A stretch of DNA of 64,000 nucleotides from CAVVXN01 sp963772585. GTDB lineage: Bacteria; Planctomycetota; PLA2; JAEUHO01. A program made the position numbers and the translations under genes. The notes below the pieces were generated by a model that searched no databases, was not told the origin of the DNA, and worked only from the letters and a program-made list of their open reading frames with translations. Where the stretch lies: NCBI GenBank assembly GCA_963772585.1, contig CAVYXV010000008.1, positions 434,001 to 498,000 on the forward strand, written 5' to 3'. This document shows positions 53,077 through 61,130 of the stretch, piece after piece (the first letter of the stretch is position 1; every line of letters begins with the position of its first letter).

Positions 53077-55740
53077 GTGCCCCGAAACGCCCGCCTCGCG
53101 CTTCTTTTCCTCGTTCCGCTGGTCCTCGCCGGGGCTCCTCCCGCCCGGGCCGACGCGGATGCCTGGCGCGAGAAGCTGTCGAGGGGCGACCCGGCCGAGA
53201 TCTACAAGACGATCGAGGCGGCCGCGGACGCGAAGGCGATCGACGCGGGGCTCCCGATTCTCGAGGCGGCCCCCCGGTTCGAGTACCCGCACCTGGCCAT
53301 CGCGGCCGGGGAGGCGCTGAAGGCGATGGGCTTCCCGGGGGAGGACAAGAAGATCGTCCGCGACTTCAAGAAGTGGGCGAAGAAGGCCCTGAACGCCAAG
53401 GACGACGCGGAGCTCATGAACATCGCCCGGGTCTACGCCGCGTGGGGCGACCCCGCGGTGGACGGCGAGTTGGCGCACTTCGCCTCGGGTCGTCGCAGCC
53501 CGGAGCTCCAGGCGGAGGCCCTGCAGCTTTGCGCGATCCTTCCCCGTCCCACCGAGGACGCCCCGTGGAAGGAGGTCCGGGAGGCCGTCCTCGACGGGAT
53601 CGACGGTCGCACGGACGACGTCAAGGCCGCCGCCTGCTCCGCGGCCGCCGTGCTGGGGGACGAGACGTTCTTCGAAGATCTCGTCGCCATGGTCAAGAAG
53701 GACCGCGGCGACTACGCGGGGCTCTACGGCGTCTGGGCGCTGAAACGCCTCGGGTATGCCGGAGGTCTGAAGCCGTTCCTCCACGTGCTGGACTCCAATC
53801 CCAAGAAGGCGACCCGACAGGCCAACCTGAAAGCGATCACCGAACTGGCCACCAAGGCCGACATCCCCGAACTGCTGTCCATGACCCGCGCGTCGAAGCA
53901 GGACTACCGCGACGCCGCTGCGCTCGCGCTCGGCCGGATGTCCTGGCGCGGGAAGTACGGAGGGAAGGTCGTCACCGGAGAGGGGCAACACGATTCGCAG
54001 CTCCCCGCCGTGCCCCAGGAGATCATCGATCGCTTCATCCAGATGATCGAGGACGAGAGCTCCTGGGAGGTCCGGGACGCCGCCCGGCAGGGGCTCATCC
54101 GGTTCGGGGAGACCGCCGCAAAGGCCGTGAAGGCCGCGATGCCGGCGATGATCGGCCACTCGGACGAAGACGTCCGGCTGACCGCGATGGAGCTCTGCGG
54201 CCTCTTTCACGTGGACGACGCATACGACACGCTGCTGAAGACGGCCGTCCACGACAAGTCGCGCACGATCCGCATGTTCGCGGCCCGGGCGCTCGAGGGC
54301 GTGAAGCCCCACGAGGCCATCGCCGCGCTCCTGAAGATGGCGAACGCGGCGAGTCCCACCCGGAAGCCCCGCGACTACGAGGTCGAGGCGGTGCGCGCAC
54401 TGGGCTACGTCCGCGAGAAGGAGGCGATCACCGGGCTGTTGGACTTGATCACCACCCACTTCGAGAGCGAACCGCTGATGCGCGAAGTGGAGTTCGCCCT
54501 GGAGCGCCTGACGGGCCACCGCTTCGGGAGGAAGCCGGACCGCTGGAAGGAGTGGCTCGAGAAGAGCACGCACCCGCTGCACCCCATGATCGCCAAGTTC
54601 GATCGTTCCAAGAACCGCAGGGAGGCGATGGCGAAGGGGCTGTACGGCCTGGACGCGACCACGGAGAGGTCGGTGGAGAACGGGCTCCGATGGTTGGAGA
54701 GGCAACAGCACGCCATCGGCTTCTGGGACGGCAACGAGAAGGGCTTCGGAGGCGTGGTGGGCTGCGAACCCGCGTACACGGGCCTCTCGCTCCTGGCGTT
54801 CCTCGGGGCGGGCTATCACGCCGAAGGCGGCAAGTACCGGGAGACCGTGCGGCGTGCCTCGGAATTCCTCGCCGCGACCCAGTTCTACGACGGGGGCTTC
54901 CCGGTGACGGGCGGCGGCGACGACTCGTGGATCTTCGCGTACCTCATCTCCATGGGCGTCTGGGGCGTGACGGAGAGCTACGCCCTGTCCGGGCTGGACG
55001 AGCTTCGGGAACCCGCGCAGTGGGGTATCGACTACCTCGTACGCGTCCAGACCCCGGGTGCGGGGTGGCGATATGGCCCCCGGTACCTCCAGAGCGACAC
55101 CTCGTGCACCTCCTGGGTCCTGATGACTCTCAAGGCGGGCGCTCTGGTCGATCTGGACATCGCGCAACGGAGCCTCGACGGGATCGATTCCTGGCTCGAG
55201 CGCTGTTCGTTCGACATCACGGGGCAGGAGGAGATCCCGGAGGACCTCTCCACCGACTACGACTACGAGGTCGGTTCACGCCGCTTCTTCAAGGCCTTCA
55301 CGAGCTACTTCGAGCTGTCCGGCTCGGAAACCAAACCGCCGCAGCAGACGTCCATGACGGCGGTCGGCATGGTGTGCCGCTTCTTCATGGGGTGGAAGAG
55401 AAGCCATCCCTACATGATCGGGTGCGCCAACTACCTCATGGACTATCTTCCGACGTGGATGAAGGGCCTGGAGAAGGGGCAGTCCGTCGCGTGGTATCAC
55501 TACTTCTGGTACTACGGCACGCTCGCGATGTACCAGATGGGCGGTCGCTACTGGCGGGCGTGGAACGACAAGATCAAGCGCATGTATCCCGAGCATCAGC
55601 GCCTGTCGCCGCCGGAGCTCCACGGATCCTGGGATCCCGACACCGCCATCCTGAACGGCGGACGCCTGTTCAGCACGGCGATGTCGATCCTGTCGCTCGA
55701 GACGTACTACCGGTTCTCTCCGCTGCTCGGAGAGGGTTGA
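53077..55740 (+). CDS. Secreted HEAT-repeat protein with terpenoid-cyclase-like (alpha/alpha) toroid
   Basis: 887 residues. A signal peptide (LALLFLVPLVLAGAPPARA) follows GTG 53077, which is five bases after GGAGG. About 35-500 is a string of HEAT-like helical pairs (LKAITELATKADIPELLSM, DYEVEAVRALGYVREKEAITGLL). Residues 530-870 form a prenyltransferase/squalene-cyclase-like toroid with VENGLRWLERQQHAIGFWDG, FLAATQFYDGGFPVTGGGDDSWIFAYL, WGIDYLVRVQTPGAGWRYGP and SCTSWVLMTLKAGALVDLD. No DxDD catalytic motif is visible, so it is probably a binding scaffold in the envelope. It is followed by a tandem repeat. Confidence 0.85.
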   Translation: MPRNARLALLFLVPLVLAGAPPARADADAWREKLSRGDPAEIYKTIEAAADAKAIDAGLPILEAAPRFEYPHLAIAAGEALKAMGFPGEDKKIVRDFKKWAKKALNAKDDAELMNIARVYAAWGDPAVDGELAHFASGRRSPELQAEALQLCAILPRPTEDAPWKEVREAVLDGIDGRTDDVKAAACSAAAVLGDETFFEDLVAMVKKDRGDYAGLYGVWALKRLGYAGGLKPFLHVLDSNPKKATRQANLKAITELATKADIPELLSMTRASKQDYRDAAALALGRMSWRGKYGGKVVTGEGQHDSQLPAVPQEIIDRFIQMIEDESSWEVRDAARQGLIRFGETAAKAVKAAMPAMIGHSDEDVRLTAMELCGLFHVDDAYDTLLKTAVHDKSRTIRMFAARALEGVKPHEAIAALLKMANAASPTRKPRDYEVEAVRALGYVREKEAITGLLDLITTHFESEPLMREVEFALERLTGHRFGRKPDRWKEWLEKSTHPLHPMIAKFDRSKNRREAMAKGLYGLDATTERSVENGLRWLERQQHAIGFWDGNEKGFGGVVGCEPAYTGLSLLAFLGAGYHAEGGKYRETVRRASEFLAATQFYDGGFPVTGGGDDSWIFAYLISMGVWGVTESYALSGLDELREPAQWGIDYLVRVQTPGAGWRYGPRYLQSDTSCTSWVLMTLKAGALVDLDIAQRSLDGIDSWLERCSFDITGQEEIPEDLSTDYDYEVGSRRFFKAFTSYFELSGSETKPPQQTSMTAVGMVCRFFMGWKRSHPYMIGCANYLMDYLPTWMKGLEKGQSVAWYHYFWYYGTLAMYQMGGRYWRAWNDKIKRMYPEHQRLSPPELHGSWDPDTAILNGGRLFSTAMSILSLETYYRFSPLLGEG

Positions 55741-55750
55741 CGGGCGGACA

Positions 55751-56024
55751 GCGCGGGACCACGTCCTGCGCTGTCAGAGGGTGCGAGGGGATCGCCCCCC
55801 GCCGAGCGCCGGTCCCCCCGCGGCACCCTCTGCCTGTTCGCCGGCACGGCCGGCCGAGGCCGGCCGTCGCCCGAGCGCGGGTCCACGTCCCGCGCTGTCA
55901 GAGGGTGCGAGGGCATCGCCCCCCGCCGAGCGCCGGTCCCCCCGCGGCACCCTCTGCCTGTTCGCCGGCACGGCCGGCCGAGGCCGGCCGTCGCCCGAGC
56001 GCGGGACCACGTCCCGCGCTCTCA
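55751..56024. repeat. R4: 124-bp tandem repeat between convergent genes
   Basis: GCGCGGG starts occur at 55751, 55875 and 55999, giving two full units and a partial third. Each unit contains GCGCGGGA..TCCCGCGC, AGAGGGTGC...GCACCCTCT and GGCCGGCC...GGCCGGCC arms, so the RNA of either strand would fold into several hairpins. The partial third unit reaches the TGA of the response-regulator gene. Confidence 0.85.
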
Positions 56025-57155
56025 GAGGATCGCGGATGTGGGCCGGCGGCGGGAACGCAGCCAGTCGGGCCCCGACAGGACGTTGTGGAAGTCCCCCTCG
56101 ACCTGACCGTTCGTCGGGATCCTTCCGCCGTTCTCCCGCCAGGCGCGCTCCAGACGGGGGAACACCCGCGCCTCGAACACGCCGACCAGATGCGGGTCGA
56201 ATTGGGTGCGGACGCAGCGCTGGATCTCCGCGAGCGCCTCCCGCGGGGTCTTGGGCTCCTTGTACCGCCGGTGCTCGTCCACCATGCAGTCGTAGGCATC
56301 GATGATCTGGAAGACGCGGGCTTCGAGCGGGATCTCGTCCCCACGGAGGCCGTACGGATAGCCGGACCCGTCGTACTTCTCGTGGTGGTGGAGGATGATC
56401 GTGGCCGCTCCCGCCAGGCGCGGGACGCGCTCGACGATCTGGGACCCCAGTTCCGGGTGCTTGCGGATCTCGACCCAGTCCTCGGCCGTAAGCGGCTCGT
56501 CGGGGCCCTTGCGCCAGATGGTGGCGTCGATCCTCAACTTGCCGATGTCGTGGAGCATGGCGCCGAGGTTGATGTCCTTCAGGCGCTGGTCGTCGTCGAT
56601 GCCGATCGCCCTGGCGAGATCGACCGTGGCCCGGGCGACCCGCCGGCAGTGGTCCTTGGCGGAGGCCGTGTTCTCGAGCTGCTCGCCGAAAGCGGAGAGG
56701 ACCACGAGGAGCGTGTCGTGGACCTCCCGCTCCAGACGGAGCCGCTCCTGCTCCAGCCACTGCTGGTGCTCCTCCCGGGTGCGCCAGCCCTGGCGGAGGT
56801 CCAACGCCTTCTCGACGACGTCGTGAAGCTCCCGGATCTGGAAGGGCTTCACGAGGAAGTCGCGCACGCCGAGCCGGGTCGCCTCGATGGCGCACTGCGC
56901 CTCCTCGTAGGCGGTGACGATGACGCACGGGGTCCGGCCCTCGGTCTGATCGCGGATGCTCCGGAGCAGCTCGAGACCGTCCATCCCGGGCATCCGGATG
57001 TCGGTCAGGACGAGGTCGTACTCCCGGTGCTGGACGAGTTCCTGCGCCTGACCGCCGTTCGACGCGAGGTCGGCGGTATGCCCTTTCAATTCCAGGGCAC
57101 GCCGGAGAAGCTCCCGGATGTCTCTCTCGTCGTCGACGATAAGGATGTGCGCCAT
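56022..57155 (-). CDS. Response regulator with HD-GYP output domain
   Basis: 377 residues. The N-terminal receiver has VDDERDIRELL, the phosphorylatable Asp52 in LVLTDIRMPGMDG and Lys in RDFLVKPFQIREL. A coiled linker follows (QQWLEQERLRLEREVHDTLLVVL), then an HD-GYP domain with MLHDIGKLRID, HHHEKYDGSGYPYGLRGDEIP and DAYDCMVDEHRRYK. The YDGSGYP motif predicts c-di-GMP phosphodiesterase activity. ATG 57155 fits the receiver start. The cognate kinase is not in view; the GT2 gene lies directly upstream, so control of polysaccharide synthesis is possible (inference). Confidence 0.93.
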   Translation of the reverse strand: MAHILIVDDERDIRELLRRALELKGHTADLASNGGQAQELVQHREYDLVLTDIRMPGMDGLELLRSIRDQTEGRTPCVIVTAYEEAQCAIEATRLGVRDFLVKPFQIRELHDVVEKALDLRQGWRTREEHQQWLEQERLRLEREVHDTLLVVLSAFGEQLENTASAKDHCRRVARATVDLARAIGIDDDQRLKDINLGAMLHDIGKLRIDATIWRKGPDEPLTAEDWVEIRKHPELGSQIVERVPRLAGAATIILHHHEKYDGSGYPYGLRGDEIPLEARVFQIIDAYDCMVDEHRRYKEPKTPREALAEIQRCVRTQFDPHLVGVFEARVFPRLERAWRENGGRIPTNGQVEGDFHNVLSGPDWLRSRRRPTSAIL

Positions 57156-57386
57156 AGCCTGCCAACCCGCGGGCGCTCGCGCCCTCCCGTCCGTAGGGTC
57201 GGCCGGCGACCCACGGGCATTGACCCTCCGGGGGGGATTCTGTCTGGAATTCAATGCGCCGGCTACTGCTTCGACCGTCCGGTCGGCCGGCCTTTAACCG
57301 CTTGTGAGGAATTGGGCCGATGCCTGAACAAACCGTGATGAAACGTTAGGGAAAGTCCTAACCCAGGGAGCCGGAAGAGGCCCTCG
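57156..57386 (-). promoter_or_regulatory. AT-richer promoter region of the response-regulator gene
   Basis: 231 bases, visibly lower in GC than its surroundings. It contains a short inverted repeat GTTAGG-GAAAGT-CCTAAC (57345-57362) and a TTTAACC/GGTTAAA stretch at 57293-57300. No confident -35/-10 pair can be named. Confidence 0.35.
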
Positions 57387-59006
57387 TCACGGTCGTCGCG
57401 CGAAGACGGGCAGCCGCAGGGCGAACAGGGGGCTCGCGGGAGCCCCCGCCTCGGCGAGTTCCCCGCGCCGCTTGAGCGCCAGGGCGCGGAGCGTGGCCCC
57501 CCCCATGAGGAAGAGGCCGAGGGCCAGGAACAGGGTCATGCCGGCCCCGCCGCCGGCGGCCTGCCACTGCACGAGCCCGATCTGGACGTAGTAGACCCCG
57601 AGCAGGATCTCGAACACGGCCTGGAGGAAGTCGCGTCCTCCGGTGTAGATCCGCTCGCGCTTGCGGACCAGCCCCCGGTCCCCGCCGAGGACGCCGAGCT
57701 TCGGCGTTCGGACGAACTCCGTCTTCAGGCCGGTCAACGCCTCCAGGACGCCGCGGGCGTTGTTCACGGCGAGCCCGATCCCCACCAAGGGGAAGAAGGG
57801 CAGCCATCGCATCCGTTTCAGCCAGTCGTCGTGCAGTTCCCGCGTGGCGACGACGTAGAAGACCACCTGCGTCCCGGAGGAGAGCAGGAAGACCATCGTG
57901 TCCACCACGGTGGCGACCGGCCCCTGCGCCGCGCCGTTCATGCGCAGCAACATCACGGGAAGCGCCGCGACGACCAGGAAGAAGGATGCGGGGTACGCGA
58001 GGTTGCCACCGAGATGGAACATGGCTTCGAGCTTCTTGCGGAGCGGGAGGTCGCTCTGCCAGATGCGGGGCCAGAGCTTGAGGAAGCACTCGGTGAGGCC
58101 CTTGGCCCAGCGGTGCTGCTGGCTCTTGAGCGCCGTGATCTGCACCGGCAACTCGGACGGCACGGGCAGGTCCTTGAGGTAGACGCCCCGGTACCCGGCG
58201 AGGTAGGCCCGGTAGGAGAGGTCGGTGTCCTCGCAGATGGAGTCGGAGTGCCATCCGCCGGCGGCATCGATGGCCGCCCGCCGCCACACGCCGGCGGTTC
58301 CGTTGAAGTTGAAGATGTAGCCGCCGCGACAGCGGGTGGTCTGGTCGAGCACGAAGTGCCCGTCCATGAGCATGCCCATGCCCTGGGTCAGCCAGCTGTA
58401 GTCGCGGTTGAGGTAGGCCCAGCGGCCCTGGACGAAGCCGACGGTGGCGTCCGTGAAGTGGTCGATCGTGCGTCGCAGGAATTCCGGCGTCGGCACGAAG
58501 TCGGCGTCGAAGATCGCGACGAACTCGCCCCGGGCCCGGGGCAGCGCGGCGGCGAGGGCCCCCGCCTTGTAGCCGCTGCGGTCGGCGCGGTGGATGTGCT
58601 TGACGTCGAAGCCGCGTCGCCTCAGTTCCGCGGTCTTTCGCGCGGCGATCTCCACCGTCTCGTCGGTGCTGTCGTCGAGGACCTGGATCTCCAGCCGGTC
58701 CTTCGGCCAGTCGAGCGCGCAGGCCGTCTCGAGGAGCCGTTCGACCACGAACTGCTCGTTGAACAACGGTAGCTGCACCGTCACCACGGGGGGCTCGGGA
58801 AAGCGGACCTCGGGCTCCGGGTCGCGGCGGTCGCGGCGGAAGTACCGGACGATCAACAGCGCCCGGTAGAGCATGAACACGCACACCAGCGCCATCAGCG
58901 CGTAGTAGACCGTCAGCAACAGGTTCTGGGCGAACGGCAAGGCGGCTCCCACCCCTCGTACCGGGCCGAAGAGCGCGATGGTACGGGCCGCCTCCTCGAC
59001 CGACAA
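57387..59006 (-). CDS. Membrane glycosyltransferase family 2 (processive-type)
   Basis: About 539 residues. An N-terminal membrane helix (LLLTVYYALMALVCVFMLYRALL) leads into the GT2 catalytic domain: VTVQLPLFNEQFVVERLL, QVLDDSTDETVEI, FVAIFDADFVPTPEFLRRTI, ICEDTDLSYRAYLAG and the QQHRWAKGL motif typical of cellulose/mannan-synthase-like enzymes. Four or more membrane helices follow (FFLVVAALPVMLLRM and on). It probably polymerises or transfers sugars across the inner membrane. The start is uncertain: TTG 59006 is the longest; TTG near 58945 has GGGAG upstream. An HD-GYP regulator lies just downstream. Confidence 0.9.
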   Translation of the reverse strand: MSVEEAARTIALFGPVRGVGAALPFAQNLLLTVYYALMALVCVFMLYRALLIVRYFRRDRRDPEPEVRFPEPPVVTVQLPLFNEQFVVERLLETACALDWPKDRLEIQVLDDSTDETVEIAARKTAELRRRGFDVKHIHRADRSGYKAGALAAALPRARGEFVAIFDADFVPTPEFLRRTIDHFTDATVGFVQGRWAYLNRDYSWLTQGMGMLMDGHFVLDQTTRCRGGYIFNFNGTAGVWRRAAIDAAGGWHSDSICEDTDLSYRAYLAGYRGVYLKDLPVPSELPVQITALKSQQHRWAKGLTECFLKLWPRIWQSDLPLRKKLEAMFHLGGNLAYPASFFLVVAALPVMLLRMNGAAQGPVATVVDTMVFLLSSGTQVVFYVVATRELHDDWLKRMRWLPFFPLVGIGLAVNNARGVLEALTGLKTEFVRTPKLGVLGGDRGLVRKRERIYTGGRDFLQAVFEILLGVYYVQIGLVQWQAAGGGAGMTLFLALGLFLMGGATLRALALKRRGELAEAGAPASPLFALRLPVFARRP

Positions 59007-59044
59007 GGGGGGGCGGCGCCGTCCCGGGCCGGTAGGATCGGCGC

Positions 59045-61051
59045 ATGACCGGGGCTTCGGTAAAGAGCCGCATCGAGGCGCTACGCGCGAAGATCCGCCA
59101 GGCGGACTACGAGTACTACGTCCTCGACCGCCCCACCCTGACCGACACCGGGTACGACGAGCTCTATCGCGAACTGGTCCGGCTCGAGGAGGCGCACCCG
59201 GAGCTCGTCGATCCGTCGAGTCCCACGCAGCGGGTCCCCGGCCGGGTCGCGGAGGGATTCGAGCCCTTCGAGCACCCCACGCCGATGGTCTCCCTCGAGA
59301 ACGTCGCCTCCGAGGAGGAGTTCGCGGAGTGGGTGGACGGCCTCGACCGCTACCTCCGGAGCGAAGGCGAGCGGCGCTACAGCCTCGAGCCGAAGATCGA
59401 CGGGGTCAGCCTGGAGCTGATCTACCGGGACGGACGGCTCGAGGCGGCCGCGACGAGAGGCGACGGGACGCGGGGCGAGAACGTCACCTCCAACGCCCGC
59501 ACGATCCGCCAGATCCCCGCCCGGCTCCGCGGCGACGACCCTCCGTCCGTCGTCGCCGTCCGCGGGGAGGCCTACATCCGCAAGGACGACTTCCAACGCC
59601 TGAACCGGCAGTTGGAGGAGGCGGGCGAGGAGCCCTACGCCAACCCCCGGAACCTGTGCGCGGGGTCCCTCCGGCAGCTCGACCCCTCCATCCCGGCGGC
59701 GCGGCCTCTCCGCTTCTTCGCCTACGCGCTCGGAGCGATGGAGGGGCTTCCCTTCGCATCGCAGGCCGGGATCCTCGCCCGCTTCCGCGAGTGGGGGCTG
59801 CCCACGGCCCGGGAGACCCGGTCGGTCCAGGGGCGGGGGGCGGCGGCGCAGCGCTTCGCAGAGCTGCTCGCGGCGCGCGACGACCTGTCCTACGAGCTCG
59901 ACGGCATGGTCGTGAAGGTGGACGACCTCGCCCTCCAGGAGCGGCTGGGGCTGAGGAACCGCTCCCCCCGGTGGGCGGTGGCCTGGAAGTTCCCGGCCCA
60001 GCGCGCCACGACGCGCCTCGAACGGGTCTCGTGGAGCGTCGGGCGCACCGGGACGATCACGCCCAAGGCCGAACTCCAGCCCGTGTACCTCGCCGGCGTG
60101 ACGGTCTCGAGCGCGACGCTGCACAACGCGGACGAGTTGGGGCGCCTCGGGGTCCGGGAGGGGGACGTGGTGGTCGTCGAGCGCGCGGGCGACGTCATCC
60201 CCCGGGTCGTGCGGGTCGTGGAGGAGGAGCGGACCGGCGCCGAGAGGGCGGTGCGCGTCCCCGAGCGCTGCCCCGAGTGCGATACCGAGGTCGAGCGGGT
60301 GGAGGGGCGCGTGGCGATCCGGTGCCCCAACTTCGCCTGCCCGGCCCAGATCGTCCGCCACCTGCAACACTTCGCGAGCCGGCTCGGCATGGACATCCGG
60401 GGTCTCGGCGAGAAGCAGTCGCAGCAACTCTGGCGGGAGGGCAAGCTGAAGGACGCGGCGGATCTCTACCGCCTCGAGGTCTCGGATCTCGAGGGTCTGG
60501 AGCGCTGGGGCAGGAAGAGCGCGGAGAACCTCGTCGCCCAGATCGCGGCGAGCCGCACCCGGCCCCTCGACCGGTTCCTCTACGCGCTCGGCATCCCGGA
60601 GGTCGGCGAACGGGGGGCGCGGATGCTCGCCCGCGCGTTCCACACGCTCCAGGGCGTCGTCGAGGCGACGAAGGAGGATCTCCTGGAGATCGACGAGGTG
60701 GGCGAGGCGATGGCCGAGGCCGTGACGCGCTGGTTCTCCGAACCCCGCAACCGCCGGATGCTGGACCGCATGGAGGCCGCGGGCCTCGCGCCCGAGCCCG
60801 TCACCGCGGCCGCCGGGGGGCGCCTGGAGGGCCTGACCGTGGTCTTCACGGGGAAGCTGGAGGCCATGAGCCGGGATGAGTCGAAAGCCCTTGTCGAAGC
60901 CCAGGGCGGGCGGGCGGCGTCCTCGATCTCCGCGCGGACCCATCTCGTGGTGGCGGGACCCGGTGCGGGGAGCAAGCGGAAGAAAGCCGAGGAATTGGGG
61001 ATCGAGATCGTGGACGAAGAGGAGTTCCTCCGCCGGGCGGGCCGGCGCTGA
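59045..61051 (+). CDS. ligA: NAD+-dependent DNA ligase LigA
   Basis: 668 residues with the full LigA set. Domain Ia has DYEYYVLDRPTLTDTGYDELYRELV. The adenylation lysine is in SLEPKIDGVSLELIY, and GDGTRGENVTSNARTI, the OB fold (TPKAELQPVYLAG) and the zinc finger CPECDTEVERVEG...CPNFACPAQ are visible. Helix-hairpin-helix repeats near LGIPEVGERGARMLA follow, and a C-terminal BRCT domain (LEGLTVVFTGKLEAMSRDE). It seals nicks in replication. It is divergent from the GT2 gene across about 40 bases. Confidence 0.97.
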   Translation: MTGASVKSRIEALRAKIRQADYEYYVLDRPTLTDTGYDELYRELVRLEEAHPELVDPSSPTQRVPGRVAEGFEPFEHPTPMVSLENVASEEEFAEWVDGLDRYLRSEGERRYSLEPKIDGVSLELIYRDGRLEAAATRGDGTRGENVTSNARTIRQIPARLRGDDPPSVVAVRGEAYIRKDDFQRLNRQLEEAGEEPYANPRNLCAGSLRQLDPSIPAARPLRFFAYALGAMEGLPFASQAGILARFREWGLPTARETRSVQGRGAAAQRFAELLAARDDLSYELDGMVVKVDDLALQERLGLRNRSPRWAVAWKFPAQRATTRLERVSWSVGRTGTITPKAELQPVYLAGVTVSSATLHNADELGRLGVREGDVVVVERAGDVIPRVVRVVEEERTGAERAVRVPERCPECDTEVERVEGRVAIRCPNFACPAQIVRHLQHFASRLGMDIRGLGEKQSQQLWREGKLKDAADLYRLEVSDLEGLERWGRKSAENLVAQIAASRTRPLDRFLYALGIPEVGERGARMLARAFHTLQGVVEATKEDLLEIDEVGEAMAEAVTRWFSEPRNRRMLDRMEAAGLAPEPVTAAAGGRLEGLTVVFTGKLEAMSRDESKALVEAQGGRAASSISARTHLVVAGPGAGSKRKKAEELGIEIVDEEEFLRRAGRR

Positions 61052-61098
61052 AAATCGCGCCCCGGTCCCGGGGACCCGGCTTGCGGACCCCCGGAACG

Positions 61099-61118
61099 GA
61101 TCGACCCTCGAACGGGTC
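61099..61118 (+). promoter_or_regulatory. Hairpin before the metalloprotease gene
   Basis: TCGACCC-TCGAAC-GGGTCGA, perfect seven-base arms, lies just upstream of AAAGGAAAG and ATG 61131 and about 48 bases after the ligA stop. It could be a ligA terminator or an mRNA leader element. Confidence 0.4.
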
Positions 61119-61130
61119 GAAAGGAAAGAC

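Noticed and set aside
55741..56024. CRISPR or small-RNA array in the 124-bp tandem repeat
   Set aside because: The units are identical along their whole length with no variable spacer.
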